Below, one piece after another: positions 17,991 to 28,394 of a DNA stretch of 64,000 bases; the first letter of the stretch is position 1; each line of letters begins with the position of its first letter. Source of the DNA: Methanopyrus sp. SNP6 (GTDB lineage Archaea; JAADCQ01; Methanopyri; Methanopyrales; Methanopyraceae). The position numbers were made by a program, and so were the translations under genes. The DNA lies in contig NZ_CP019436.1 of the NCBI RefSeq assembly GCF_002201895.1, forward strand, positions 1 to 64,000, written 5' to 3'. The notes below the pieces were generated by a model, which saw only the letters and a program-made list of their open reading frames with translations, did not search any database and was not told the DNA's origin.

Positions 17991-18995
17991 TCACGGGTAA
18001 TCCTCCACTTCTTCCACGTTCCCACGGATTTTCACGCCCGAACCCTCCTCGACGCGGCCGATCCGTCGGTACCAGACATCGCGTCGCTCGAACGCATCTT
18101 CCAGGTCCTCGGCGCGTTCCTCCGGCACCGCGACCATTAGCCCCCCAGCCGTCTCCGCTGACTCACCCCGCTCCAGACCGTACCCGAGCGCCCGGGAGAG
18201 TTTCGTCGTCCCCGGGATCACCGGCAGTCGCTCGATGACTACACGGACACCGCTAGCCTCCGCCATCTCACCCGCGTGTCCCCTAAGCCCAAATCCTGTG
18301 ACGTCCGTCATCGCGTGAACCCCGACCTCGAGCGCTGCCTCCGCCGCGTCCCTAAGGGGCTCCGTCATTACCTCAACGGCCAAGTCTACGACTTCCTCCA
18401 GCTCGGAGTCCGTCAGGAACTGCCTTCGGACGTCCTCGGGCATCCTCAAGGCGGCCATCGCCGGCTGCGTACCGAGCGGTTTCGTGAGGTACAGAACGTC
18501 CCCGGGCTCGGCCCCACCGACCGTTACGTACTGCTCGGCGAACCCGGTGACGCAGCCGCCGAGGATGGGCCACGGGTTCATGATCGTATGTCCGCCGACG
18601 ACCGGAGCGTCCACTTCACGACACTGGTCCGCGAATCCCTGCAACATCTCGCGCGCGTCTTCCTCCGTGAGCTCCCTGTTGAACCCCGAGACCACCAGTA
18701 CCGAGAGCACCTCGGTGGCTCCCATCGCGAAGACGTCGTTGATGGAGTTGTTCGCGGCGATTCGTCCTTGGATGTACGGGTCCGGGTGTATCGGGGTGAA
18801 GAAGTCCACAGACTGAATCAAGTAGCCCCCGTCCACGCGGATCACCGCGGCGTCGTCGCCGACACCGACCTCCACGCGCTCGCCTTTCTCCGGTAGCTCG
18901 ACACCCTCTATCAGGTCTTCTAGGTCTCCTTGTGGAAGTTTACAGGCTCATCCGTGAAGATCCACCATCTCAACGAGGCTCTTCTTCCTGCCCAT
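17991..18995 (-). CDS. selD: Selenophosphate synthetase, a selenocysteine protein (UGA at codon 16)
   Basis: Makes selenophosphate from selenide and ATP for selenocysteine (and selenouridine) synthesis. The obvious open frame starts at 18875, but sense extends upstream through an in-frame TGA at 18948-18950. ATG 18995 (RBS GGGGGAT) gives [14 protein letters not shown], then U16, then [12 protein letters not shown]. This matches the SelD N-terminus where Cys or Sec lies in a GxxCK loop. The ATP-binding part follows ([31 protein letters not shown]). The protein is 334 residues including Sec. The archaeal SECIS hairpin lies directly after the stop codon. So SelD needs the pathway it serves, a known autogenous arrangement in some methanogens. 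Confidence 0.93.
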
Positions 18996-19181
18996 GTTTC
19001 GGATATCCCCCGTCTCACCCGATAGGCGGCGCGACTTAAGACGTGCCCGGGGGTCGCGCCGATGGCTATGAAGTGCGTCGATACCGTACCGAATGGGAAA
19101 CGACAGTAGGACCGAGTGCCGATGAGGAGGATGGGTTGAAGCCAGGCAGAACTAGCCGCTGAAGATCCCAGTCGGAATTCT

Positions 19182-19811
19182 TCAGGGTAAGACCGAGAGG
19201 TCCTCCTCGTAAACGTGCGCGTTGGCGGCGTACACCGTCAACGTCGTAGGCTTCAGTCCAGCCCGCTCCGCCACGTGCTCCTGGAACCTCCTCAAGGCGA
19301 TCATGTTAGCGACCAGAGCTTTCCCTACGTCCCACGAGCGGTAGAACGCGTGGAGCTCGAGACCATGATCACCGTCGGACTGCAGCTGGAGTGCGGTGAG
19401 GCAAGGTACCTCCTCCTCGTCGAGATCCCGGCGTGGATCCCAAGTTACGGCGACGGCGCGTCGGGTGTTTCGGGACGTGCTCAATCGTTCCGAGATCTTT
19501 TCGACCTGATCTAGGCCGAAATACCGCCTGAGCCGATTACCGTAAGTGTATTCGAAACCCCGCGGTTCGGGGTCGAGCAGCTGATCCTCGTACGCCCGCA
19601 CGGAGTGCTCGTCGAGCGGATAATCGTCCGGGATATCGAAGGATTCCGGTCCGGAAGGCTCGAGGTGTGCTATTAAGCCGCGTACTTCCTTGACAGGACC
19701 CCGCTCCCTCTTCACCTTCTCACCGTGGATCTTGATACCGGTGACAGCCTGCCGCCACACCTGCTCCAGAGTACGCCCGCGTACGACCAACGGTCTGTCT
19801 TTGCCTAGCAC
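19182..19811 (-). CDS. thyA: Archaeal-type thymidylate synthase
   Basis: About 209 residues, shorter than bacterial ThyA, matching the archaeal branch thought to use a tetrahydromethanopterin-linked cofactor. The catalytic cysteine is in EVPCLTALQLQ. Further family signs are RNTRRAVAVTWDP (arginines for phosphate) and LHAFYRSWDVGKALVANMIAL, the counterpart of the RSxDxxxGxPFNI region. It would methylate dUMP to dTMP. The assignment rests on these motifs. It stands alone between selD and pdxS on the same strand. Confidence 0.75.
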   Translation of the reverse strand: MLGKDRPLVVRGRTLEQVWRQAVTGIKIHGEKVKRERGPVKEVRGLIAHLEPSGPESFDIPDDYPLDEHSVRAYEDQLLDPEPRGFEYTYGNRLRRYFGLDQVEKISERLSTSRNTRRAVAVTWDPRRDLDEEEVPCLTALQLQSDGDHGLELHAFYRSWDVGKALVANMIALRRFQEHVAERAGLKPTTLTVYAANAHVYEEDLSVLP

Positions 19812-19907
19812 GTCGGTACCCCGGTCGGACGCTGGGGCGGTCAGTTAAATGAACGGTCAGCGCCGCGTCATACCCGGACTGGAACTCGCGCTTCAGAGGG
19901 AGAGAGG

Positions 19908-20795
19908 CTACTCACCGCGCAGCTGCATCTTTTCCTCCTCCGGGATTTCCGAGATCTCAAGCCCCCGCATTGCAACCTCGTCGCCAAGGTTCTTCGACAC
20001 CTCCGCTACGACCTCCGGATCATCGTAGTATGCCGTCGCTTCGACGATGGCTTCTGCCATCTCCCGCGGTCTGTCCGACTTGAAGATGCCCGATCCCACG
20101 AAGATCCCGTCAGCACCGAGCTGCATCATCAGGGCGGCGTCGGCCGGCGTCGCGATACCACCAGCGGCGAAGTTCACCACCGGCAGCCTGCCCAAGCTCG
20201 CGACCTCCGCGACGAGATCGAACGGTACCCCGTACTCTTTCGCCTTTCCGTAGAGTTCTTCCTTGTCCAGTCGGGTTAGCTCCGAGATCTCGCGCCTGAT
20301 GATCCTCATGTGCCTGACGGCCTCGGCCACGTTACCCGTACCCGCCTCGCCTTTCGTTCGGATCATCGCGGCGCCCTCGGCGATCCTACGTAACGCCTCA
20401 CCCAGGTTCCTCGCACCGCAGACGAACGGCACCTCGAACTCCCACTTGTTAATATGGTGCTCCTCGTCCGCCGGCGTGAGGACTTCCGACTCGTCGATCA
20501 TGTCAACGCCGATCGCTTCCAGAACCTGCGCCTCGGCGACGTGTCCGATCCTGCACTTAGCCATCACGGGGATGGTCACGTGGTCCATTATTTCCTCGAT
20601 CTTGGCGGGGTCGCACATGCGGGCGACGCCACCCGCAGCTCGGATGTCCGCGGGAACTTTCTCCAACACCATCACAGCGACCGCGCCGGCATCTTCCGCG
20701 ATCTGAGCCTGTTCGACGTTAGTCACATCCATTACGACGCCTCCCTTCAGCATGCGTGCAAACCCGGTTTTCACACGCCACGTACCGGTCTTCAT
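19908..20795 (-). CDS. pdxS: Pyridoxal 5'-phosphate synthase, PdxS subunit
   Basis: A 295-residue (beta/alpha)8-barrel protein that builds PLP from ribose 5-phosphate, glyceraldehyde 3-phosphate and PdxT-derived ammonia. Strongly conserved stretches: [35 protein letters not shown] (a catalytic lysine region), [15 protein letters not shown], and [17 protein letters not shown]. The partner glutaminase pdxT is not in the window. The start is close to a TATA element at 20827-20834 that is usable in both directions, so its transcript would have almost no leader. Confidence 0.95.
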   Translation of the reverse strand: MKTGTWRVKTGFARMLKGGVVMDVTNVEQAQIAEDAGAVAVMVLEKVPADIRAAGGVARMCDPAKIEEIMDHVTIPVMAKCRIGHVAEAQVLEAIGVDMIDESEVLTPADEEHHINKWEFEVPFVCGARNLGEALRRIAEGAAMIRTKGEAGTGNVAEAVRHMRIIRREISELTRLDKEELYGKAKEYGVPFDLVAEVASLGRLPVVNFAAGGIATPADAALMMQLGADGIFVGSGIFKSDRPREMAEAIVEATAYYDDPEVVAEVSKNLGDEVAMRGLEISEIPEEEKMQLRGE

Positions 20796-20826
20796 CCGAA
20801 TCCCCCCGATTAACCTGCTGTGAGCA

Positions 20827-20834
20827 TTTATATA
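20827..20834. promoter_or_regulatory. TATA element between pdxS and the GTPase gene
   Basis: TTTATATA lies 38 bases before ATG 20865 on the plus strand and about 32 bases before the pdxS start on the minus strand. It is the only AT-rich block in this divergent gap. Confidence 0.5.
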
Positions 20835-20864
20835 GCACCGTTACGGGTGCTGAGGGGGGTCCTG

Positions 20865-21413
20865 ATGATTTCGGAAGGTAACGACGATGACAGTCGGAAG
20901 GTCAAGATAGCCGTGATCGGACCGGAGGACGCTGGCAAGACTACCGTGGTCCGGCAGTTATCCGACAAGTTCACTACGGTATCGCCCCGTGGAAAGACCG
21001 TAGGGATCGACTTCGGGAAGTGCAAGTACTACGAGGACGTATACATGTTTGGCGTCCCAGGGCACCTTAGATTCAAGTTCGTGATGCGTCTCGGGGCGCG
21101 GAACGCCGACGGCATGATCTTGGTGATAGACTCGGCCGACCCGCGTATAGACACGGCGGTCAAAATATACAACGTTGTGAAGGGTGTCGTGAAAAACCCA
21201 CACCGCGTCGTGGTATTCGCGAACAAGCAGGACCTCCACGACGCCCTGTCGCCTGAGCAAGTCGAAGAACTCGTCGAGAGGGCACTTGGTATCTCTCCAC
21301 CCGTGATCGGAACCGTTGCGATTAAAGGGAAGGGGTTACGGGAAGGCCTTGACATCCTGCTATTCCAGTCCAACACCTACGATGAAACTATCGAGATCAA
21401 CGGGATTCGCTAA
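20865..21413 (+). CDS. MglA/Arf-like small GTPase (COG2229 type)
   Basis: About 182 residues from ATG 20865, which follows a GAGGGGGG ribosome site (the frame is open to 20820). The G1 motif is GPEDAGKTT (about 19-27). In place of the usual DxxG there is a FGVPGH segment like the FGTPGQ of archaeal/bacterial MglA-like GTPases. The G4 motif is ANKQDLHDAL. The family acts as a nucleotide-dependent switch at the membrane or cell pole, usually with a Roadblock partner; none is recognisable here. Two unknown genes follow at 21 and 19 base spacings, so they may form a cassette with it. Confidence 0.8.
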   Translation: MISEGNDDDSRKVKIAVIGPEDAGKTTVVRQLSDKFTTVSPRGKTVGIDFGKCKYYEDVYMFGVPGHLRFKFVMRLGARNADGMILVIDSADPRIDTAVKIYNVVKGVVKNPHRVVVFANKQDLHDALSPEQVEELVERALGISPPVIGTVAIKGKGLREGLDILLFQSNTYDETIEINGIR

Positions 21414-21434
21414 CCCCTTGCAGGGGTTCCGACG

Positions 21435-22376
21435 TTGCCCGTCTCAGTCAAGAACAGAGCCACCATCGCCCAACTGATGTTATCTTATGGGATCACGGTA
21501 TGTGTAGACGAGGATGTCCTTCGGGCCATCAACGAGATGACGTTCGGGCAACTGCCTATGGTACTGGATGAGTCCGTCGACGTTCCCTTAGAGTATGAGG
21601 AGAACATCATGGACGCAGAAGTGGCGTCACTGTTGAAGTTCGGTGAGGATGTTGTATCCTCACTCCTCGACATGATCGTGGTCGTGAGGGTGAACGCTGT
21701 TAACGGTGTTGAAGGTACCGGCACACCGTGGGAGCTGTTAAACACCATCCTGCTAGCCGACAACCCGGGAAAGGTAAAGTTGAGCAGTTCTCACTTTTCC
21801 ATTTTCGCTATCGACGAGAGACGGATCGTATACACATCGAGCAGCGGGAGACGTCGGATACCGTACACTGACCTCACCTACATGAGAGACATATCGGAAT
21901 GGGTGAATGCGCGCGACATCACATCCCCTAATTACGCGTATATATATGACGAGAGTGCACTCAACATTACGAAAGACGTGCTAAAGAAAAGACACAGAGC
22001 AAGTATCAAAGGATTATCAGAGCTACTTAATAGACCTAAACACTGGGTGCGAATCGACACTACTATCACGGAAAAAAAGGACGGTATACTGATTAGAGAT
22101 AGACTTCTTGATTGGATGGAACCGTTAGAATTTACTAAGATAACAGTAAGATGTGATGTGGATGAGCCTGCTATCGAGGCGATTACTGGCGAGTCAAAAG
22201 TGAACAAAGTGTATGCACTCAGGGTATTTAGAGAGATCAAACCCGGATTCAAAACGTATCGTGAACTTGTGGAGCGGGTTCAGTTACCGGATTCTATAGT
22301 GAAGTCAACTTTAGCACTGTTCACAAGGTTCAGCTTCCTTATGTATTCATTCAAGTACACTCCTCCGATAATTTAG
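21435..22376 (+). CDS. Unknown protein downstream of the MglA-like GTPase
   Basis: A 313-residue protein starting at TTG 21435 (PVSVKNRATIAQLML). I do not recognise a domain. The first half is acidic and GC-rich; the second half becomes clearly AT-richer and basic (KDVLKKRHRASIKGL), suggesting a different evolutionary history for the C-terminal part. Charge and secondary-structure pattern suggest a soluble mixed alpha/beta protein. Its position 21 bases after the GTPase suggests an effector or regulator of it, which is inference only. Confidence 0.5.
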   Translation: MPVSVKNRATIAQLMLSYGITVCVDEDVLRAINEMTFGQLPMVLDESVDVPLEYEENIMDAEVASLLKFGEDVVSSLLDMIVVVRVNAVNGVEGTGTPWELLNTILLADNPGKVKLSSSHFSIFAIDERRIVYTSSSGRRRIPYTDLTYMRDISEWVNARDITSPNYAYIYDESALNITKDVLKKRHRASIKGLSELLNRPKHWVRIDTTITEKKDGILIRDRLLDWMEPLEFTKITVRCDVDEPAIEAITGESKVNKVYALRVFREIKPGFKTYRELVERVQLPDSIVKSTLALFTRFSFLMYSFKYTPPII

Positions 22377-22395
22377 CTCCGAGGGGGAACGTGAA

Positions 22396-22863
22396 ATGAC
22401 TTCTGAGGTATTCACTGGGAAGTGTACTCAAGTAATACTCAAAGTACCTGTGTATAGGAGTGCAGGTGTGGAATACAAACCGTCACTGTACGTGATTCCG
22501 ATGTGTTTTCAGGGCGATCTGATAGCGGGAGAGCTGGCCGTCGCCACCCTACTTTTCGTAATAATCGTAGGCTCTCTCTCGTTGATCTCCCTCCGGAACG
22601 CCATTCACGCCAGGGATAAGGGACGGGTCGTACTCCACATCGGGATGCTGACGTTCCTGGCGTCGTTCACGTACGCCGCGTTCCGAATGGTCCAGTCGTC
22701 CCTTTTCGTGCCAGCGGGACCACCGTCACCAAAGGCGGTCGCAGTACCCCCGACGATCGTGGGCGGCAGCGAGATCAACATGGTTTTCGTGGCGTCGTTG
22801 ATCGGCCTCGGTTTGGTCGTGGTCGGGGCTATCGCGTCGATGACACGGCGCATTCGCGTGTAG
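22396..22863 (+). CDS. Small membrane protein of the GTPase cassette
   Basis: 155 residues with three hydrophobic helices: about 48-68 (LAVATLLFVIIVGSLSLISL), 80-97 and 125-147 (MVFVASLIGLGLVVVGAIA). A Pro-rich extracellular or cytoplasmic loop lies before the last one (VPAGPPSPKAVAVPP). The N-terminal 40 residues are soluble and AT-rich in coding. No family recognised. It could tether the upstream GTPase system to the membrane. Confidence 0.5.
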   Translation: MTSEVFTGKCTQVILKVPVYRSAGVEYKPSLYVIPMCFQGDLIAGELAVATLLFVIIVGSLSLISLRNAIHARDKGRVVLHIGMLTFLASFTYAAFRMVQSSLFVPAGPPSPKAVAVPPTIVGGSEINMVFVASLIGLGLVVVGAIASMTRRIRV

Positions 22864-22916
22864 TTCCCTCCCCCTCGCCCATCGTTAAGACTGACGTAAC
22901 GTTAGGAGGGATGCCA

Positions 22917-23669
22917 ATGACGAAGGTTTACTTCGTCGGCGCCGGTCCGGGCGACCCCGAGCTGATGACGTTGAAGGGTTTACGGGTGCTCCGACGTGCT
23001 GACCTCGTGATATACCCCGGTTCGCTAATTCCCCGTGAGTCCGTGGAAGAGTGGTGCCCGAACGCCGAGCTCGTTGACAGCCACGGCAAGACACTGGAGG
23101 AGCTGGTGGAGACTATGGTCGAAGCCGTGGAGGACGACCGTACCGTGGTACGGCTGGTTTCTGGGGACCCGTTCATCTACAGCTCACTGTACGAACAAGT
23201 CCTCGAACTCAGACGACGGGGAGTGAATTACGAGGTGATCCCCGGCGTGAGCTCCGTCAACGCCGCCGCGGCGGCGCTAGGCGAGGAGTTGACGAAACCT
23301 GGGATCAGCCAGACGGTGATACTCACCCGCCCGGCTGGGAGGACCGGGAAACCCGAAGGTGAGTCACTCTCAGAGCTCGCGAAGCACGGTTGCACGATGG
23401 TGATCTTCCTAGGAGCCGCTTACCTGGAGCGCATCGTGAAGTCGCTGCTCGAAGGCGAGTACGACGAAGATACTCCAGCTGCCGTCGTGTATAAGGCGTC
23501 CACACCCGAGGAGAAGGTGATCCTGGGTACGCTGGGAGACATCGCTGAGAAGGCGCGTGAAGAGGGTATTGACAGGACCGCCTTGATCATCGTGGGTGAC
23601 GTCTTGAAGGAGGAAGGTGGGAGATCCCATCTGTACTCGGAAGAATACGCGAGGAGGGTGCGGGGATGA
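22917..23669 (+). CDS. cbiF: Cobalt-precorrin-4 C11-methyltransferase
   Basis: A 250-residue SAM-dependent tetrapyrrole methylase: FVGAGPGDPELMTLKG at the N-terminus, YPGSLIP, RLVSGDPFIYSS and VIPGVSSVNAAAAALG. The combination with YPGSLIP and a LTRPAGRT stretch is typical of CbiF/CobM, which methylates C11 of cobalt-precorrin-4. I take the second ATG (22917) because GGAGGG lies 7 bases before it. The stop overlaps the cbiG start by four bases, and cbiH follows, so this is an anaerobic corrin-ring operon. Confidence 0.92.
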   Translation: MTKVYFVGAGPGDPELMTLKGLRVLRRADLVIYPGSLIPRESVEEWCPNAELVDSHGKTLEELVETMVEAVEDDRTVVRLVSGDPFIYSSLYEQVLELRRRGVNYEVIPGVSSVNAAAAALGEELTKPGISQTVILTRPAGRTGKPEGESLSELAKHGCTMVIFLGAAYLERIVKSLLEGEYDEDTPAAVVYKASTPEEKVILGTLGDIAEKAREEGIDRTALIIVGDVLKEEGGRSHLYSEEYARRVRG

Positions 23670-24328
23670 CTGGGCTGGGATTCTCGCCGAAACGTCGTCT
23701 GGACCGAGTCGTGGTCTACGAGTTTCGAGATCTCCCGATGCTCGACGACGTTCTGGAGTTCTTCGAGATCTTGGATGTCGAGGTTGACGTCGAGAACAGG
23801 TTGGGGTTCGATTCCGACGCGGACGCGCTGGTGTACGTGTGTTCACCCGGGATCGCAGCCAGGGCGTTGAGACTGCGGGAGAAGGGTGAAGACCCAGTGG
23901 TAATGGTCGTGACGCCCACCAAAGAGGTGATGTGCCTCTCCGGCCACCACTGGGGCGGGGACGAGCTCTCCATAGCGCTGGCGGGATGGTTGGGCGGCCG
24001 TCGATCTGGTCTCACCACCGCGGAGGCGGAGTCCCGACCGTCGGCCGAGGACGTGCTGGACGTTATTGGGGTGGACCCACGCCGACACCGGGACGAGATC
24101 GTGGAAATCGTAGAGGCGTTAGAGCGTGGCGTCTGGATCGAGAAGTCGCCTCATCCGGGACTCGTCCGGTACCTGAAACTGCTGGGGGTCAAGGCGTGGA
24201 GCAGAGAAAAAGCGGGGCTCGTGGTGGACCCCGAGCGCGGTGAAATCGTGGAGTTACGGGGTGGTGATCGTGGGCAAGCTGTACGTGGTCGGTACGGGAC
24301 CCGGAGATCCGGACCTGATGACGGTTAA
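23666..24328 (+). CDS. cbiG: Cobalt-precorrin-5A hydrolase CbiG, short form
   Basis: 220 residues. The CbiG signature is seen as VMCLSGHHWGGDELSIALAGWLGG (the family's LLGGHHGGAN region), preceded by VYVCSPGIAARAL. The enzyme opens the delta-lactone and releases the C20 fragment as acetaldehyde. The usual CbiG C-terminal domain of about 120 residues is absent or reduced: the frame ends at 24328, running 59 bases into cbiH. Either the short form suffices or the C-terminal domain is encoded elsewhere. Confidence 0.8.
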   Translation: MTGLGFSPKRRLDRVVVYEFRDLPMLDDVLEFFEILDVEVDVENRLGFDSDADALVYVCSPGIAARALRLREKGEDPVVMVVTPTKEVMCLSGHHWGGDELSIALAGWLGGRRSGLTTAEAESRPSAEDVLDVIGVDPRRHRDEIVEIVEALERGVWIEKSPHPGLVRYLKLLGVKAWSREKAGLVVDPERGEIVELRGGDRGQAVRGRYGTRRSGPDDG

Positions 24329-25028
24329 GGCACGGAAAGTGCTACGGAACGTGGACGTGGTCGTGGGGTACCGGACGTACGTCGACCTCGTCGAGGAGAT
24401 ACTACCGGAAGACGTCGAGGTAAGGCGGTACGGCATGCGGGAGGAACTCGACCGGGCGCGGGAGGCCGTACGGCTGGCGGCCGATGGGTTCGAGGTGGCC
24501 CTCGTCAGCGGTGGGGACCCGGGCGTCTACGGGATGGCCGGCGTCGTCCTCCCGATCGCGGTCGAGGAAGGCGTCGAGGTCGAGGTCGTGCCCGGGGTCA
24601 CGGCGGCCTGTGCGGCCTCCTCGCTACTCGGCGCGCCGCTCATGTTGGACTTCGCGGTCGTGAGCTTGAGCGACCACCTCGTACCGCTAGAGGAGATACT
24701 GGAGAGAGTCCGAGCGGCCCTCGAGGCCGACTTCGTTCTGATCGTGTATAACCCGAGCAGCTCCGAGCGTAGGCACGTCTTCGACGCGTTCGTCGACGTC
24801 CTAGAGGAGATAGTGGAGGGAGACAGGCCGGTAGGGGTAGTTCGAGACGCCTATCGCGAGGGACAGAGCGTTGATGTCGTACGAGTTCGCGAGCTGCGCG
24901 GTCTGGCCAACAGGATTGATATGCGGTCCATCCTGATCGTGGGGAGCTCTCGGACCCGGGTGATGGGAGATTGGTTGGTAACGGAGCGTGGTTATCCCTC
25001 GCGCACTGGTCGGAACTCCAGCGAGTAG
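24270..25028 (+). CDS. cbiH: Cobalt-precorrin-3 C17-methyltransferase
   Basis: About 252 residues of the tetrapyrrole methylase fold: VVGTGPGDPDLMTVKA, VVVGYRTYVDLV, ALVSGGDPGVYGMAG, VEVVPGVTAACAASSLLGAPL and LIVYNPSSSER. These define CbiH/CobJ, which methylates C17 with ring contraction. I start at GTG 24270 after GGGGTGGT, although the frame extends to 24240. The gene overlaps cbiG by 59 bases at its 5' end and the convergent DUF35 gene by 37 bases at its 3' end. Confidence 0.92.
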   Translation: MGKLYVVGTGPGDPDLMTVKARKVLRNVDVVVGYRTYVDLVEEILPEDVEVRRYGMREELDRAREAVRLAADGFEVALVSGGDPGVYGMAGVVLPIAVEEGVEVEVVPGVTAACAASSLLGAPLMLDFAVVSLSDHLVPLEEILERVRAALEADFVLIVYNPSSSERRHVFDAFVDVLEEIVEGDRPVGVVRDAYREGQSVDVVRVRELRGLANRIDMRSILIVGSSRTRVMGDWLVTERGYPSRTGRNSSE

Positions 25029-25396
25029 TAAATCACACCGTCCTCACCGTCCTCACTGATACGGCGGAACACGGCTTCCACCGGCGTGCCTACGTCGATT
25101 TCACCGGGCTCGCAGTCCACGATCATCGCCGTGACCAGCGGCCCCTCTTCTAGTTTCACGACAGCCACGACGTAGGGTGCCTTGTCCTCGAAACCCTCAG
25201 GAGGTACGCGCACCACCGAGTACGTGTATACCTCGCCACGACCCGAGAGTTGTACCTCTTCCATCTCACCGTCGCTGCGGCAGTTGGGACAGACCACACG
25301 CGGTGGGAAGAACACCTCGCCGCAGTTCTTGCACCTCGTCCCGATCAACCGGTACCTGTTGTCGATGCTCCGCCAGAAGCGAGGTACGCCACCCAT
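24992..25396 (-). CDS. DUF35 zinc-ribbon/OB-fold protein of the thiolase complex
   Basis: 134 residues. A rubredoxin-like zinc ribbon (CKNCGEVFFPPRVVCPNC) is followed by an OB-fold (GRGEVYTYSVVRVPPEGFED, PYVVAVVKLEEG). In archaea such proteins bridge acetoacetyl-CoA thiolase and HMG-CoA synthase and channel acetoacetyl-CoA between them. Both enzymes lie directly upstream on the same strand here, so that role is very likely. It is the last gene of the operon and overlaps cbiH at its 3' end. Confidence 0.9.
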   Translation of the reverse strand: MGGVPRFWRSIDNRYRLIGTRCKNCGEVFFPPRVVCPNCRSDGEMEEVQLSGRGEVYTYSVVRVPPEGFEDKAPYVVAVVKLEEGPLVTAMIVDCEPGEIDVGTPVEAVFRRISEDGEDGVIYYSLEFRPVREG

Positions 25397-25408
25397 GACG
25401 GATTCCCC

Positions 25409-27643
<2,235 letters not shown>

Positions 27644-27647
<4 letters not shown>

Positions 27648-28375
27648 CCACGATCCCCCGACTGAACTTCGGTAAGTTCCTTAAGCCTTTTCGAGATCTT
27701 CGAAATGGACTCAGTAGTGGTGGCGAGGTTGATACCTTCCACCTCCGCGATCTTGATACCGATGTCATCCACCTCGCTTTTATCAATACCATGTAGTATC
27801 ACCGCGCTCGGTTTCACCCCAGCAGCCTTTATGGCCACCATCGGGGAGCGCCCTCGGTCGATCCTCGTGAACACCAACACCCTGTTCGGGCACTCCCCGT
27901 ACACCCGAATTAGGGACCGTGCTGGGACCTCCAGTATCGTCTTCACGCTGTCGATCACGGTATACCCGAACACATCCACGTTACCGTGGTGGACCACGGG
28001 CTCCGCCTCGATCGCTTCATAGACCTCTTCGAGTTTTCTCGGGTAGGGGAACTCACCGATGCCGACTAAGGTGACCAGTAACTCTTCGCTGAACAGAACG
28101 TTCTCGAGCGCGGAAACGATGTTACCGCCACGCTCCTCATCGATCTCTATAAGTGATTCCACGAACTTTCGCACTGTATCGACCCGAGGGGATTTAGTCT
28201 TCCCAGTTTCGTACTCGCTGATAACCGAAGGCGACACACCCATCCGCCTAGCGACCTCGACCTGTGAAGCGTGGAACACCTTTCGCCACTTCCTCATCAC
28301 CTTCCCCGGGTGTTCCGACGCGGCGATGTCGCCGACGATCCTTTTTAGCACGAGGTTCCTCGGCAACGGGATCAC
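27644..28375 (-). CDS. HTH transcriptional regulator of the mevalonate operon (COG1395 type)
   Basis: A 243-residue archaeal regulator. A Cro/XRE helix-turn-helix occupies about residues 30-65 ([20 protein letters not shown], then [11 protein letters not shown]). An alpha/beta C-terminal domain of unknown ligand follows ([35 protein letters not shown]). Being first in the operon and overlapping HMG-CoA synthase, it likely senses pathway state and controls the three genes behind it, including itself. The ligand is not evident. Confidence 0.82.
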
Positions 28376-28394
28376 TCCCCGTGGGTGATTTCAA

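Noticed and set aside
19110-19175. Possible C/D box RNA between thyA and selD (GATGAGG followed by CTGA)
   Set aside because: The C box is imperfect (CGATGAGG), no terminal stem pairs and no C'/D' pair is visible.
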